A DNA stretch of 64,000 nucleotides. It comes from Streptomyces agglomeratus (GTDB lineage Bacteria > Actinomycetota > Actinomycetes > Streptomycetales > Streptomycetaceae). A program made the position numbers and the translations under genes. Within the stretch, counting starts at the first letter, position 1. Each line of letters starts with the position of its first letter. Positions 8,901-16,845 of this stretch are shown piece after piece. The DNA lies in NCBI RefSeq assembly GCF_001746415.1, contig NZ_MEHJ01000001.1:3245001-3309000 (forward strand), in the 5' to 3' direction. Under the pieces are notes generated by a model that worked only from the letters and a program-made list of their open reading frames with translations, was not told the origin of the DNA and did not search any database.

Positions 8901-9025
8901 TACCGGCCACCCTAGCGGCCGCACCGCAAAGCATGGTTTCTTCGTCCGGCATGCGAGCGACGATAGAAAAGGGGCACCATCCCTGCCCCTCGCCGGATGG
9001 ACTTGTTTCGACGATCGGAGACCCC

Positions 9026-10231
9026 GTGTCGACCACCCAAGCCGCCATCGCCTCTGCGGAGGCCCACAGCGCGCACAACTACCACCCTCTCCCCATCGTT
9101 GTGTCGTCGGCGGACGGCGCCTGGATGACAGACATCGAGGGGCGCCGCTACCTCGACATGCTCGCCGGGTACTCCGCGCTCAACTTCGGCCACGGCAACC
9201 GCCGGCTCGTCGACGCAGCCAAGGCTCAGCTCGAACGAGTGACGCTGACCTCCCGTGCCTTCCACCACGACCGGTTCGCCGAGTTCTGCACGCAGCTCGC
9301 CGACCTGTGCGGCATGGACATGGTGCTGCCGATGAACACCGGGGCTGAAGCGGTGGAGACCGCGGTGAAGACGGCCCGCAAGTGGGGCTACAAGGTCAAG
9401 GGAGTGCTGGACGGCACGGCGAAGATCGTCGTCGCGGCCAACAACTTCCACGGGCGTACGACGACCATCGTCAGCTTCTCCACGGACCACGAGGCCCGCG
9501 CGGACTTCGGCCCCTACACGCCGGGCTTCGAGATCGTCCCGTACGGCGACCTGACCGCGCTCGAAGCCGCGGTGACCGAGAACACCGTGGCCGTGCTGCT
9601 CGAACCGATCCAGGGCGAGGCGGGGGTCCTGGTCCCGCCGGCCGGATACCTGGCGGGGGTGCGGGAGTTGACCCGCCAGCGGAACGTGCTCTTCATCGCC
9701 GACGAGATCCAGTCCGGCCTCGGGCGTACGGGCCGGACCTTCGCCTGCGAGCACGAGGGCGTCGTCCCCGACATGTACGTCCTGGGCAAGGCGCTGGGCG
9801 GCGGCGTCGTGCCGGTGTCCGCCGTCGTGTCGTCGGCCGAGGTGCTGGGGGTGTACGGGCCGGGCGAGCACGGTTCGACGTTCGGCGGGAACCCGCTGGC
9901 CTGCGCGGTGGCGCTGGAGGTCATCGCGATGCTGCGGACCGGCGAGTACCAGCAGCGCGCCACCGAGCTCGGCGACCACCTGCACCAGCAGCTGGGCCTG
10001 ATGGTGGGCGGCGGCGCCGTGGAGGCGGTGCGCGGCCGGGGGCTGTGGGCGGGCGTGGACATCCACCCGTCGCGCGGCACCGGCCGGGAGATCTCGGAGA
10101 AGCTGATGGACCGGGGCGTTCTGGTCAAGGACACCCACGGCTCGACGATCCGGATCGCCCCGCCGCTGGTGATCAGCAAGGAGGACCTGGACTGGGGCCT
10201 CGACCAGCTGGGCGCGGTGCTGGCGGGATAG
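9026..10231 (+). CDS. rocD: ornithine-oxo-acid aminotransferase
   Basis: 401-residue class III PLP aminotransferase converting ornithine plus 2-oxoglutarate to glutamate semialdehyde plus glutamate. Visible motifs are D226 in FIADEIQSGLGRTG and the PLP lysine K255 in VLGKALGGGVVPVSA, with the early LDMLAGYSALNFGHGNRRL block specific to ornithine aminotransferases. GTG 9026 is preceded by GGAG at 9016-9019; upstream in-frame codons run back through the glyA leader and are unlikely coding. A strong hairpin follows the stop. Confidence 0.92.
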   Translation: MSTTQAAIASAEAHSAHNYHPLPIVVSSADGAWMTDIEGRRYLDMLAGYSALNFGHGNRRLVDAAKAQLERVTLTSRAFHHDRFAEFCTQLADLCGMDMVLPMNTGAEAVETAVKTARKWGYKVKGVLDGTAKIVVAANNFHGRTTTIVSFSTDHEARADFGPYTPGFEIVPYGDLTALEAAVTENTVAVLLEPIQGEAGVLVPPAGYLAGVRELTRQRNVLFIADEIQSGLGRTGRTFACEHEGVVPDMYVLGKALGGGVVPVSAVVSSAEVLGVYGPGEHGSTFGGNPLACAVALEVIAMLRTGEYQQRATELGDHLHQQLGLMVGGGAVEAVRGRGLWAGVDIHPSRGTGREISEKLMDRGVLVKDTHGSTIRIAPPLVISKEDLDWGLDQLGAVLAG

Positions 10232-10261
10232 GCGGCCGGTACGGCCGGGAAGCGTTGCGCG

Positions 10262-10297
10262 CCGTGCGTTCGCTGTGCCGTCACAGCGAACGCACGG
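10262..10297. terminator. perfect hairpin between rocD and the GBL island
   Basis: 16-bp perfect stem (10262-10277 with 10282-10297) and a CCGT loop. It lies between the convergent ends of rocD and the afsA-like gene and is a plausible bidirectional terminator, though without a clear U tract. Confidence 0.6.
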
Positions 10298-10321
10298 GGC
10301 GCGGCCGCCCTGGTGGCGGGC

Positions 10322-11317
10322 TCAGTTCACTTGCGTCGCACAGGCCGTGGTGGCCATGGTCTCGAAGAGGACCTGAGCGTTCTGCCGGACGGTGACCCGG
10401 ACGCGGGACCTGCCGAGACCGTCGGCCTCCATTCGCTCGGTCTCGACCCAGCAGGGCGCGTCGAACTCCGCGTACCGGGTGAAGGTCGTCTTCATGGCCA
10501 GCGGGACGACCGGTACCGAGCCGCTGGTGAGCTGGACCGCCTGGCGGGCGGCCTCCAGCAGCAGCATGCCCGGCGCGTGGTCGACGGGGTGGTCGAAGAG
10601 CACCGGGTGCGTGACGTCGGTCCGCAGCAGCCAGCGGCCCTCGGCTCCGCCGGGAGCGAGAACCACGTCGTCGCGCCGGTCACGGCCGACCAGATGCGGC
10701 GCCACCGGCTGCGGCATCGCGATCATGCCGGCCAGCGCGGTGTCCAGATCGCCGTACTCGCCGCGCAGCCGCCGGTACACGGCGGGGGCGTGGCTGGTGA
10801 AACGGGCGGTCGCGCTGGCGAGGAACCTGCCCTCGCGCAGGACGAGGAACTCCATTCGCATACCGACCAGTCGGCTCGATCTTCGGACGATGTTGTGGCA
10901 GCTGACGCGCAACTCCAGTTCGGCCGGCACCGGCGCCATGCGCAGCGCCTCCGGCTTGAGCGTGTAGTGCATGTCCTGCCATATCAGCCGGTGCCCGAAC
11001 GGCACGCCGTACGCGACGTGCGACAGCAGCGGGATCGTCTGACGGATCGTCTCGGCCAGCAGCAGCGGATCGTGCAGGCCGTAGGACGGGCCGTAGAAGG
11101 CATGCGCGCGGGGCCACTGGGCAGTCACCGAGAAGCAGTCGTCACCGGTGTCCTTCCAGCCGGTCAGGAACACTTCGGCGGCCGCGGCCCGGTGCACGAA
11201 CTCCTTCGGAACCACAGTGGTCAGCTTCTCGTTCCCGAACCCCCCGAAGCCGTGCTGAAAACCGGACCGCGCGATCTGGAAACCGGTGTGAGACATGGTG
11301 GCACGCGTGCTGGACAA
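10322..11317 (-). CDS. AfsA/ScbA-like gamma-butyrolactone synthase (copy 1)
   Basis: About 331 residues. It is a double hotdog protein of the A-factor biosynthesis family, which condenses a beta-ketoacyl thioester with dihydroxyacetone phosphate to start GBL synthesis. Both halves keep the Glu/Arg pairs essential in ScbA: HDPLLLAETIRQ in the first hotdog and PGMLLLEAARQA in the second. TTG 11315-11317 is preceded eight bases upstream by GGGAGGG, whereas ATG 11296 (MSHTGFQ) has no ribosome site; both are possible. It is divergent from the ScbR-type receptor with an ARE between them, as in scbA/scbR. A perfect hairpin (10262-10297) lies beyond its stop. Confidence 0.88.
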   Translation of the reverse strand: MSSTRATMSHTGFQIARSGFQHGFGGFGNEKLTTVVPKEFVHRAAAAEVFLTGWKDTGDDCFSVTAQWPRAHAFYGPSYGLHDPLLLAETIRQTIPLLSHVAYGVPFGHRLIWQDMHYTLKPEALRMAPVPAELELRVSCHNIVRRSSRLVGMRMEFLVLREGRFLASATARFTSHAPAVYRRLRGEYGDLDTALAGMIAMPQPVAPHLVGRDRRDDVVLAPGGAEGRWLLRTDVTHPVLFDHPVDHAPGMLLLEAARQAVQLTSGSVPVVPLAMKTTFTRYAEFDAPCWVETERMEADGLGRSRVRVTVRQNAQVLFETMATTACATQVN

Positions 11318-11391
11318 GCGAGTTCCCTCCCCTTGGAACAGGCAAAAATCACCAGGCGCCGCAGGCTCTGCGGGCCAGGTGCACACTGATA

Positions 11392-11420
11392 AGATACTGG
11401 CTGGATGGTTTTTTTCTACC
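11392..11420. promoter_or_regulatory. autoregulatory element (ARE) A, between afsA-like and receptor genes
   Basis: AGATACTGGCTGGATGG followed by GGTTTTTTTCTACC (11407-11420; the GG is shared). It matches the GBL-receptor operator type and three other sites in this window. It lies 18 bp before the receptor ATG and about 75 bp before the divergent synthase. Confidence 0.7.
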
Positions 11421-11438
11421 CCCGTTCGAGAGGTATCC

Positions 11439-12056
11439 ATGGCGAAGCCCAAACAAGAGCGAGCGATCAAGACGCGCGAGACGCTCATCAACGCCGCCGC
11501 GGCCGTGTTCGAGGAGCACGGCTTCACCACCGCGAGCATCAACGACATCCTGGCCCGGGCGGGTGTCACGCGCGGAGCGCTGTACTTCCACTTCCCCTCC
11601 AAGGAGGAACTGGCGCAGGGCGTCATGTCGGCGCAGGGCGACTCCCTCGAACTCCCCCAGGGGGAACCCGGGCTCCAGACGCTCATCGACACGACCCTGT
11701 ACCTCGCGCGCGAACTCCAGACGAACGTCCTGCTGCGCGCGGGTGTGCGGCTCTCGATCGAGCAGTCCTCGTTCGGAGTGCAGGACACCACGCCGTACGA
11801 GCTGTGGGTGAAGGCGTTCCGCGAACAGCTGGACGCCGCCAAGGTGCGGGGCGAGCTGCTGCCGCACGCCGACCCCGGCGAACTGTCCGAGCTGCTCGTC
11901 GCCGCGTACAGCGGTGTGCAGTTGTTCTCCCAGCTGTTCACCAACCGGGCGGACCTCCCCCAGCGCATCGCCGTGCTGTGGCGCGCGCTACTGCCCGGCA
12001 TCGCCGTCCCGGGCGTACTGCCGCACCTCAGGGCCGAGGGCAGCGCCGTGGATTAG
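11439..12056 (+). CDS. ScbR/ArpA-type gamma-butyrolactone receptor (TetR family)
   Basis: 205-residue TetR repressor. The helix-turn-helix covers about residues 30-52 (ASINDILARAGVTRGALYFHF), with the typical preceding KTRETLINAAAAVFEEHG and following PSKEELA. The ligand domain keeps tryptophan (YELWVKAF), as in ArpA/ScbR, where a Trp contacts the ligand. ATG 11439 has GAGAGG eight bases upstream. It should bind the AREs until the butyrolactone or butenolide made by the neighbouring synthases releases it, probably repressing itself and the divergent synthase. Confidence 0.88.
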   Translation: MAKPKQERAIKTRETLINAAAAVFEEHGFTTASINDILARAGVTRGALYFHFPSKEELAQGVMSAQGDSLELPQGEPGLQTLIDTTLYLARELQTNVLLRAGVRLSIEQSSFGVQDTTPYELWVKAFREQLDAAKVRGELLPHADPGELSELLVAAYSGVQLFSQLFTNRADLPQRIAVLWRALLPGIAVPGVLPHLRAEGSAVD

Positions 12057-12112
12057 GGGCGGAAACAGCGACAGAACCAGCGAACGGAAGAACCGGGGTC
12101 CGAACGGGGGGC

Positions 12113-12889
12113 TCAGCCGGCGGACGGGCCGGACGCCCTGCCCGACGCGTCCAGCGTCCGGCCGGCACCGGTCTCCACCAGCGCGGGCAGGACGAGACCC
12201 CAGATGCGCGCCAGCCATTCGAACGCGCCGTCCGCCCGGTCGCGGTCCGGGTCCGCACACAGGGCCGGGTCCGGTCCAAGGGGTTCCGGTCCGAGTGGTT
12301 CCGGTCCCACGCGATCCGGTCCGAGGGGTTCCAGCGCGACGGCGTCCGGCCCGGCAGGAGGCGCTTTGACGTCCGGCAGGTCCCTGAGGGCGAAGAACTC
12401 CGCCCCGCAGATCATGGAGACCACGAGAGCGGTGACGGCGTCGCGGCAGACGCCCGGCCGAAGCGCGCGCTCGGCCTCGGCGCGCACCAGCAGCGCCTGT
12501 ACACAGCCGAGCCAGACCGCGTAACAGTCCAGCGCCGCGTCGGCGCTTCCGCGTTCGCGCGAGAGCAGTACGCCGGCCCGTACCACCCTGTCGTGCCGCA
12601 CCAGACGGGCCAGCGCGTGGGTCAGATCCATGAGGACCTGAAGCGCCGGTACGCCGGGCCGGTCGAGCCCGGAGAGCACCCGGACGGATCCCTCGCAGGC
12701 CCGCGACTGAACAGCCCTGGCCAGTTCGTCCTTGGTGGCGAAGTGGAAGTACAGGGCTCCCTTGGTCACTCCGGCCGCGGCGCTGATGCGGGCCATGGTC
12801 GCCCGCTCGTACCCAATGGATTCGAACACTTCGGCCGCCGCGACGACCAGCCGGTTCCGGGTCCGCCTGGCTCTTTCCTGCTCCGCCAC
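12113..12889 (-). CDS. second TetR regulator, possible pseudo-GBL receptor
   Basis: 258-residue TetR protein close to GBL receptors in the DNA-binding part: RNRLVVAAAEVFESIGY, then ATMARISAAAGVTKGALYFH. It differs in the ligand domain. An insertion near residues 175-205 is built of proline-rich pentapeptides (EPLGP, DRVGP, EPLGP, EPLGP) encoded by exact 15-bp tandem repeats. Pseudo-receptors of this kind usually bind AREs and sense antibiotics or intermediates rather than GBLs. An ARE-like site lies 41 bp upstream, so it is probably controlled by itself or by the true receptor. It is convergent with that receptor. Confidence 0.82.
   Translation of the reverse strand: MAEQERARRTRNRLVVAAAEVFESIGYERATMARISAAAGVTKGALYFHFATKDELARAVQSRACEGSVRVLSGLDRPGVPALQVLMDLTHALARLVRHDRVVRAGVLLSRERGSADAALDCYAVWLGCVQALLVRAEAERALRPGVCRDAVTALVVSMICGAEFFALRDLPDVKAPPAGPDAVALEPLGPDRVGPEPLGPEPLGPDPALCADPDRDRADGAFEWLARIWGLVLPALVETGAGRTLDASGRASGPSAG
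12271..12330. repeat. four 15-bp tandem repeats inside the second TetR gene
   Basis: Units at 12271, 12286, 12301 and 12316, each beginning CCGGTCC. They encode the (E/D)-P/R-L/V-GP pentapeptides in frame and so keep the protein open. Confidence 0.85.
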
Positions 12890-12929
12890 GCCGCACCCCG
12901 ATCGACTCTTCGTCGCCTGTAGTTCACTG

Positions 12930-12963
12930 AAACAAAAAACCTACCAGATGGTTTTCAGTTGCC
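12930..12963. promoter_or_regulatory. ARE B upstream of the second TetR gene
   Basis: AACCTACCAGATGGTTTT with flanking A and T runs, a near-palindrome of the ARE type. It lies 41-74 bp upstream of ATG 12889 on the minus strand and overlaps the likely promoter. Confidence 0.65.
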
Positions 12964-13003
12964 GTACCCCGCGCGGAGTTCCCGGCCCGTTCGCGCCAGG
13001 CCG

Positions 13004-14134
13004 TCACAAGGGCTGCACGGCCCGCACCCGTCGGGCGTTCGCCAGCGTGGCCAGCGGCTTCAGTACCGCCGGATCGAACGGCGCCGGCACCGTGCGGCCC
13101 TCGAACCGGCGCGGCAGATCGGGGTTGGCGAGCGCGCCCGTACCGACCGACAGCAGATCGGCGTGCCCTTCCTCCAGTACCCGCGCGGCCCGGGCGGGGT
13201 CGTGCATGCCGCCGTTGGCGATCACGGGCAGCCCGGTGGACTCCCGGGCCACGGCGGCAACGGTCCGGCCGTCGTCCAGGCGTTCGTCGGTGAACCAGTC
13301 CCGGCCGCTGCCGGCGATGTGCAGGTAGTCCGCTCCCGCCGCGCAGGCCGCCGTGAAGACCGTCTCGGCCTCGCAGGCCCCGCCCGCCCAGCGGTGGGTG
13401 TGGTCGTTGACCTTCGCCTGGGAGAAACGGACGCCGACCGTGAACCCGGGCCCGGTCGCGGACCGTACGGCGGCGACGGTCTCCCGCATCAGCCTGACCC
13501 GTTGCCCGACCGGGCCGCCGTAGCAGTCGGTGCGGAGGTTGGTGTAGTCGGTGAGGAACTGGTCGAGCAGATAGCCGTTCGCCGCGTGCACCTCGACCCC
13601 GTCGAAACCCGCCTCCCGTGCGCGCACGGCGGAGGCGGCGAAACCGCGGACGGCCTCGGCGATCTCCTCCTGGGTCATGGGCACGGGAACCGGCCACGCG
13701 CCCCCGCCGCCGTAGTTGGCCAGCTGCTCGCCGCGCGGCCGCACGGCGGAGGGCCCGGCGGTGACCGGCCGGAACCGGTTGCCCTGGGCCAGCGCTCCGG
13801 CGTGCATGAGCTGGAGCACGATCCGCGAACCCGCCGCGTGCACCTGGTCGGTGACGCGCTGCCAGGCGGCGGTGTGCGTGGTCGACACGATGCCGGGCTG
13901 GTTGGCGTAGCCCTGGCTGTACGCGCTGTCCGTGTACGTGCCTTCCGTGATCATCAGGCCGAAGCCGCCGTGGGCGAAGTCGGCGTAGTACGCCGCCATC
14001 TCGGCGGTCGCCAGCCCCTGCGCGGTGGCGGAGACGCGGGTCATCGGGGCGACGGCGAGCCGGTTGCGCAGGCGCAGTCCGGCGCAGTCGACGGGCGCGA
14101 GGGCGCGGTGGCGCCATGGGGAGGGGGTTGTCAT
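13004..14134 (-). CDS. old-yellow-enzyme family ene-reductase
   Basis: 376-residue FMN-dependent NADH:flavin oxidoreductase with a TIM-barrel fold. Visible family features are LAPVDCAGLRLRNRLAVAPMTR at the N-terminus (first beta strand), RIVLQLMHAGALA (FMN/substrate site), EAGFDGVEVHAANGYLLDQFL, NLRTDCYGG and the C-terminal phosphate site DLLSVGTGALANPDLP. It reduces activated C=C bonds. ATG 14134 overlaps the stop of the epimerase as ATGA, so translation is coupled. In this setting it may reduce the butenolide double bond of a GBL precursor, the job BprA does in A-factor synthesis; that is inference. Confidence 0.88.
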   Translation of the reverse strand: MTTPSPWRHRALAPVDCAGLRLRNRLAVAPMTRVSATAQGLATAEMAAYYADFAHGGFGLMITEGTYTDSAYSQGYANQPGIVSTTHTAAWQRVTDQVHAAGSRIVLQLMHAGALAQGNRFRPVTAGPSAVRPRGEQLANYGGGGAWPVPVPMTQEEIAEAVRGFAASAVRAREAGFDGVEVHAANGYLLDQFLTDYTNLRTDCYGGPVGQRVRLMRETVAAVRSATGPGFTVGVRFSQAKVNDHTHRWAGGACEAETVFTAACAAGADYLHIAGSGRDWFTDERLDDGRTVAAVARESTGLPVIANGGMHDPARAARVLEEGHADLLSVGTGALANPDLPRRFEGRTVPAPFDPAVLKPLATLANARRVRAVQPL

Positions 14135-15246
14135 GCGGAGGTCTCGATCCGGGTCGGAACGGATGATGCGACGACGTGCGGGACGCGCGGAGCGGCCGGC
14201 ACGGGCGGAGTCGGTGGCGCGGGCCGGGTTGCCTGGTCCAGGAACGCCCGGTACCAGGGGGCGTACGCGCGCATACGCGCCTGGAAGCCGGGCCCCGGCA
14301 GGCAGCCGGTGAGCTGCCACACGGAGCAGCTCCGGTACCAGTGGTCCGTCGCCAGCAGGGAGAGCTGACGCTCGGTCACCCGGCCGGGCACGGCCGCCAG
14401 GCGCGCGCGGTACTCGTCGTACGTCAGGTCCTCCTGGGGCAGCGGGAGACCCACGCCCAGGCACAGCTCGATCAGCAGGTCCCGCAGGGAGACCGGCTCG
14501 GGGTGGCTCGCGTGGTGCACCGTGCCGGGCGGCAGCACCGGGTCGTACGACATGGCCGCGGTGGTGAGCAGCCGGGCGAGGTCGTCGACGGCGATCACGG
14601 ACAGCAGCGCCCGGCCGCCGTCGCACCAGGCGGGCACCCGGCCGAGCAGTTCGGCCACGGCCGGGACGACCCATTCGTCGCCGGTGCCGTAGACGAGGCC
14701 CGGCCGCAGGACCGCGCCGCCCGCGGCGAGCACGGCCCGCTCGGCGAGCAGCCTGCTGCGGCTGGTGGGTGACACCGGCGCGGGCACGACGTCGTGTTCG
14801 CCGATGCTCCGGTGCGGCCCGCCGCCGTAGACGGCGGTGGTGGAGACCGTGAGGACGCGGCGGGTGCCGGCCCTGGCGGCCTCGGCGAGCACGGCGTGGG
14901 TGCCGAGCTCGTTGACGGCGGTGCAGAGCCGTTCGTCGGGGCCTATGTAGCAGGCGAGATGGATCAGGACGTCGATGCCGTCGCAGACCCCGCGCAACGA
15001 TTCGGGGTCCGTCACGTCGCCCTGTACGTACTCGATGCCCGGGTCGATGACGGGCCGGCTGACCCTGGGTCTCGGGACGTTTCTGACCAGGGCCCGCACC
15101 TGCCCGCCGGTCCCGCCGTGCCGCGCGGCGAGGTCGCGCAGTACGGCGGAGCCGATGAAGCCGGTCGCGCCGGTCACCAGGATGCGGGGGCCGTCGGCGG
15201 CGGGCACGGTGGCCCCGGTGATGGTCTTCACTGGTCCTCCGTTCAT
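14131..15246 (-). CDS. NAD-dependent epimerase/dehydratase-like protein
   Basis: 371-residue extended SDR. The Rossmann loop is ILVTGATGFIGSAVLRDLAA (residues 21-40), followed by DVTDPESLRG and VSTTAVYGGG. The usual YxxxK dyad is not visible: the corresponding segment reads SPTSRSRLLAERAV, with Thr and Arg where Tyr and Lys are expected. Catalysis may therefore be altered, or another pair used. It sits between the second afsA-like gene and the OYE gene with ATGA overlaps on both sides. Genes of this type accompany afsA homologues in other GBL/butenolide loci, where they reduce the side-chain keto group. Confidence 0.82.
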   Translation of the reverse strand: MNGGPVKTITGATVPAADGPRILVTGATGFIGSAVLRDLAARHGGTGGQVRALVRNVPRPRVSRPVIDPGIEYVQGDVTDPESLRGVCDGIDVLIHLACYIGPDERLCTAVNELGTHAVLAEAARAGTRRVLTVSTTAVYGGGPHRSIGEHDVVPAPVSPTSRSRLLAERAVLAAGGAVLRPGLVYGTGDEWVVPAVAELLGRVPAWCDGGRALLSVIAVDDLARLLTTAAMSYDPVLPPGTVHHASHPEPVSLRDLLIELCLGVGLPLPQEDLTYDEYRARLAAVPGRVTERQLSLLATDHWYRSCSVWQLTGCLPGPGFQARMRAYAPWYRAFLDQATRPAPPTPPVPAAPRVPHVVASSVPTRIETSA

Positions 15247-16142
15247 GCCGAGCGCACCGGCTGGAGCTGGAGCGTGCCGAACGCGGCGAGTTCGCCGTCC
15301 TGTTCTACGGCCACATGCACCGGCACACCGCCGCCGCGCGCGGAGCCGACGACCTCGGCGGTGACCCGTGCGGGGCGGTCGAACCGTACGTACCGGGTGA
15401 ACTCACCCGCGAAGTCGAGCGAGAGGACCGTGCCGCACCCGGCGGCGAGCTGGGCGGCCTGGCGCATGGCTTCCATGAGCGCCATGCCGGGGACGGAGTC
15501 GGAGGCCGGGTCGCCGAGCGCGGGGTGCACGCGGTCCACGCGCAGTTGCCAGGCGCCGGCGGTACCGGTGGGGGCGAGGAGTACGTCGGCCGGGTCGGTC
15601 CGCCCGACCAGCGCCGGGGAGACCGGGGCCGGCAGCGCGGGGGCCGGGTCGGCGGCGGGCTCGTTGACGCCGCACAGCCGCTCGTACTCCTGGGGCGAGA
15701 CACACGTGAAGGTGGTTTCGCCGCGGCCGATGAGCGCCGTGCCGCGGTAGAGGTCGGCTGTCGCGCGCATGCTGGACAGTTCGGCCGCGGACCGCTTGAC
15801 GTCGCGGCACACGATCCGGACCGTGACGCCGGTGGGTGCGGGGCCGACGCGCAGGCCGACCGGGGAGAGCGTGTACTTCAGGTTCCACATCAGGAACCGG
15901 GCGCCCCGCGGGACGGCGAAACCGGTGTGCGCGACCGCGAGCGCGGACTGTCGGATGATCTCGGCGGCCAGCAGCGGATTGTGCCAGCGCTCCAGCACCG
16001 GCCCGAACAGGCCGTGCTCGCGCGGCCAGCGGGCCGAGAGTTCGAAGGTGCGGTCGTCCTCGGCCTGGCAGTGGGTGATGAGTCCCCCGGCCGGCGCGTC
16101 GCGCTCCGCGGTGACAACCGGCGGCTCAAGCAGTACAGCCAT
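15243..16142 (-). CDS. AfsA-like gamma-butyrolactone synthase (copy 2)
   Basis: 299-residue double hotdog protein of the A-factor synthase family, clearly diverged from copy 1. The conserved Glu/Arg pairs remain: HNPLLAAEIIRQSA and VPGMALMEAMRQAAQ. ATG 16142 is preceded by GAGGGGA at nine bases. Its stop overlaps the epimerase start (ATGA), making a three-gene coupled operon synthase-epimerase-OYE. ARE C lies 35-69 bp upstream, so it should respond to the GBL receptor. It may be the working synthase, with copy 1 accessory, or they may make different acyl chains. Confidence 0.88.
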   Translation of the reverse strand: MAVLLEPPVVTAERDAPAGGLITHCQAEDDRTFELSARWPREHGLFGPVLERWHNPLLAAEIIRQSALAVAHTGFAVPRGARFLMWNLKYTLSPVGLRVGPAPTGVTVRIVCRDVKRSAAELSSMRATADLYRGTALIGRGETTFTCVSPQEYERLCGVNEPAADPAPALPAPVSPALVGRTDPADVLLAPTGTAGAWQLRVDRVHPALGDPASDSVPGMALMEAMRQAAQLAAGCGTVLSLDFAGEFTRYVRFDRPARVTAEVVGSARGGGVPVHVAVEQDGELAAFGTLQLQPVRSA

Positions 16143-16176
16143 GTTCGCGCATCCCCTCAGTGACGGTTCGACGCGT

Positions 16177-16211
16177 AAAACATACCTGCCCACCGGTTTT
16201 TTTTCTACCGG
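16177..16211. promoter_or_regulatory. ARE C upstream of the second afsA-like operon
   Basis: ACATACCTGCCCACCGG followed by a T8 run and CTACCGG. It is the best match to the classical ARE consensus in the window, placed at promoter distance from ATG 16142. Confidence 0.72.
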
Positions 16212-16240
16212 ATAGCGAAAACGGGGCGGAAACCGCGCAC

Positions 16241-16275
16241 AAAAAGCCGGCCCCCGACGGTGGTCGGGGGCCGGC
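16241..16275 (-). terminator. intrinsic terminator after the first MarR gene
   Basis: 13-bp perfect GC stem (16246-16258 with 16263-16275), loop GGTG, followed on the minus strand by five T residues (16245-16241). It lies 20 bp past the MarR stop and insulates the afsA-like operon downstream. Confidence 0.85.
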
Positions 16276-16295
16276 GATCGGTCGTGCGGCCGCGG

Positions 16296-16739
16296 CTATC
16301 CCTGGCGCAGCAGCGACACCAGGGCCGCCGTACGGGAATCGACCGCGGCGGCGTCCAGTGCCGACGCGAAGTCATCGTCGAAGGTGGCGGCGGCCTCCCG
16401 CACGACCCGCTGCCCCTGATCGGTGATCCGGGCGTACGTCGCCCTGCGGTCCGCCTCGCAGATTTCCCGGCGGGCCAGTTCGCCACCCTCCAGCCGGCCC
16501 ATGAGCCGGCTCACCGTGGACGGATTCACCCCCACGGCCTCCGCGAGGTCGTTCATGCGCAGGCTGTCGTCGCCCGCGTCCGCGAGCTTGGACAGAGCCA
16601 TGTATTCGAGCGGGGTGACGCCGTGCCTTCTCAGCATTCGCTTTTCGAGCGTGCCGCTCGCCTGACCGACGAGAATGGTCAGCTGCCGGTAAAGGTCCAG
16701 GCCGGCAAGGGTTGCCGTGCCGTTCGCCGCCTCGGCCAT
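16296..16739 (-). CDS. MarR-family regulator 1
   Basis: 147-residue winged-helix regulator. The DNA-binding part is visible as MNDLAEAVGVNPSTVSRLMGRLE, with wing residues REICEADRRATYARITDQG. AGGAGG lies eight bases before ATG 16739. It is a paralogue of the MarR protein at 18286-18666. An imperfect palindrome TGCTTACGCAAGCA (16792-16805), about 53 bp upstream, is a likely self-operator, and a near-identical one controls the SMR/ArsR promoters at 27.67 kb. Probable role: control of the exporter and redox genes of the cluster. Confidence 0.85.
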   Translation of the reverse strand: MAEAANGTATLAGLDLYRQLTILVGQASGTLEKRMLRRHGVTPLEYMALSKLADAGDDSLRMNDLAEAVGVNPSTVSRLMGRLEGGELARREICEADRRATYARITDQGQRVVREAAATFDDDFASALDAAAVDSRTAALVSLLRQG

Positions 16740-16791
16740 CGCGGCCACCTCCTGCCCCGGGCGCCGAGCGGCGCCCCTCGGGCAAGTGTAA

Positions 16792-16805
16792 TGCTTACGC
16801 AAGCA
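16792..16805. promoter_or_regulatory. candidate MarR operator, TGCTTACGCAAGCA
   Basis: Palindrome with one mismatch in an unusually AT-rich stretch upstream of MarR 1. It has the same core as the sites at 27670-27700. Confidence 0.5.
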
Positions 16806-16845
16806 ATTATGCAGAGCAACGGCCCGGGGAGATCCCGTACAGAGG

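Noticed and set aside
9026..10231. diaminobutyrate aminotransferase (EctB) instead of ornithine aminotransferase
   Set aside because: The N-terminal LDMLAGYSALNFGHGN block and overall pattern are those of ornithine aminotransferase; it is also 14 kb from the cupin.
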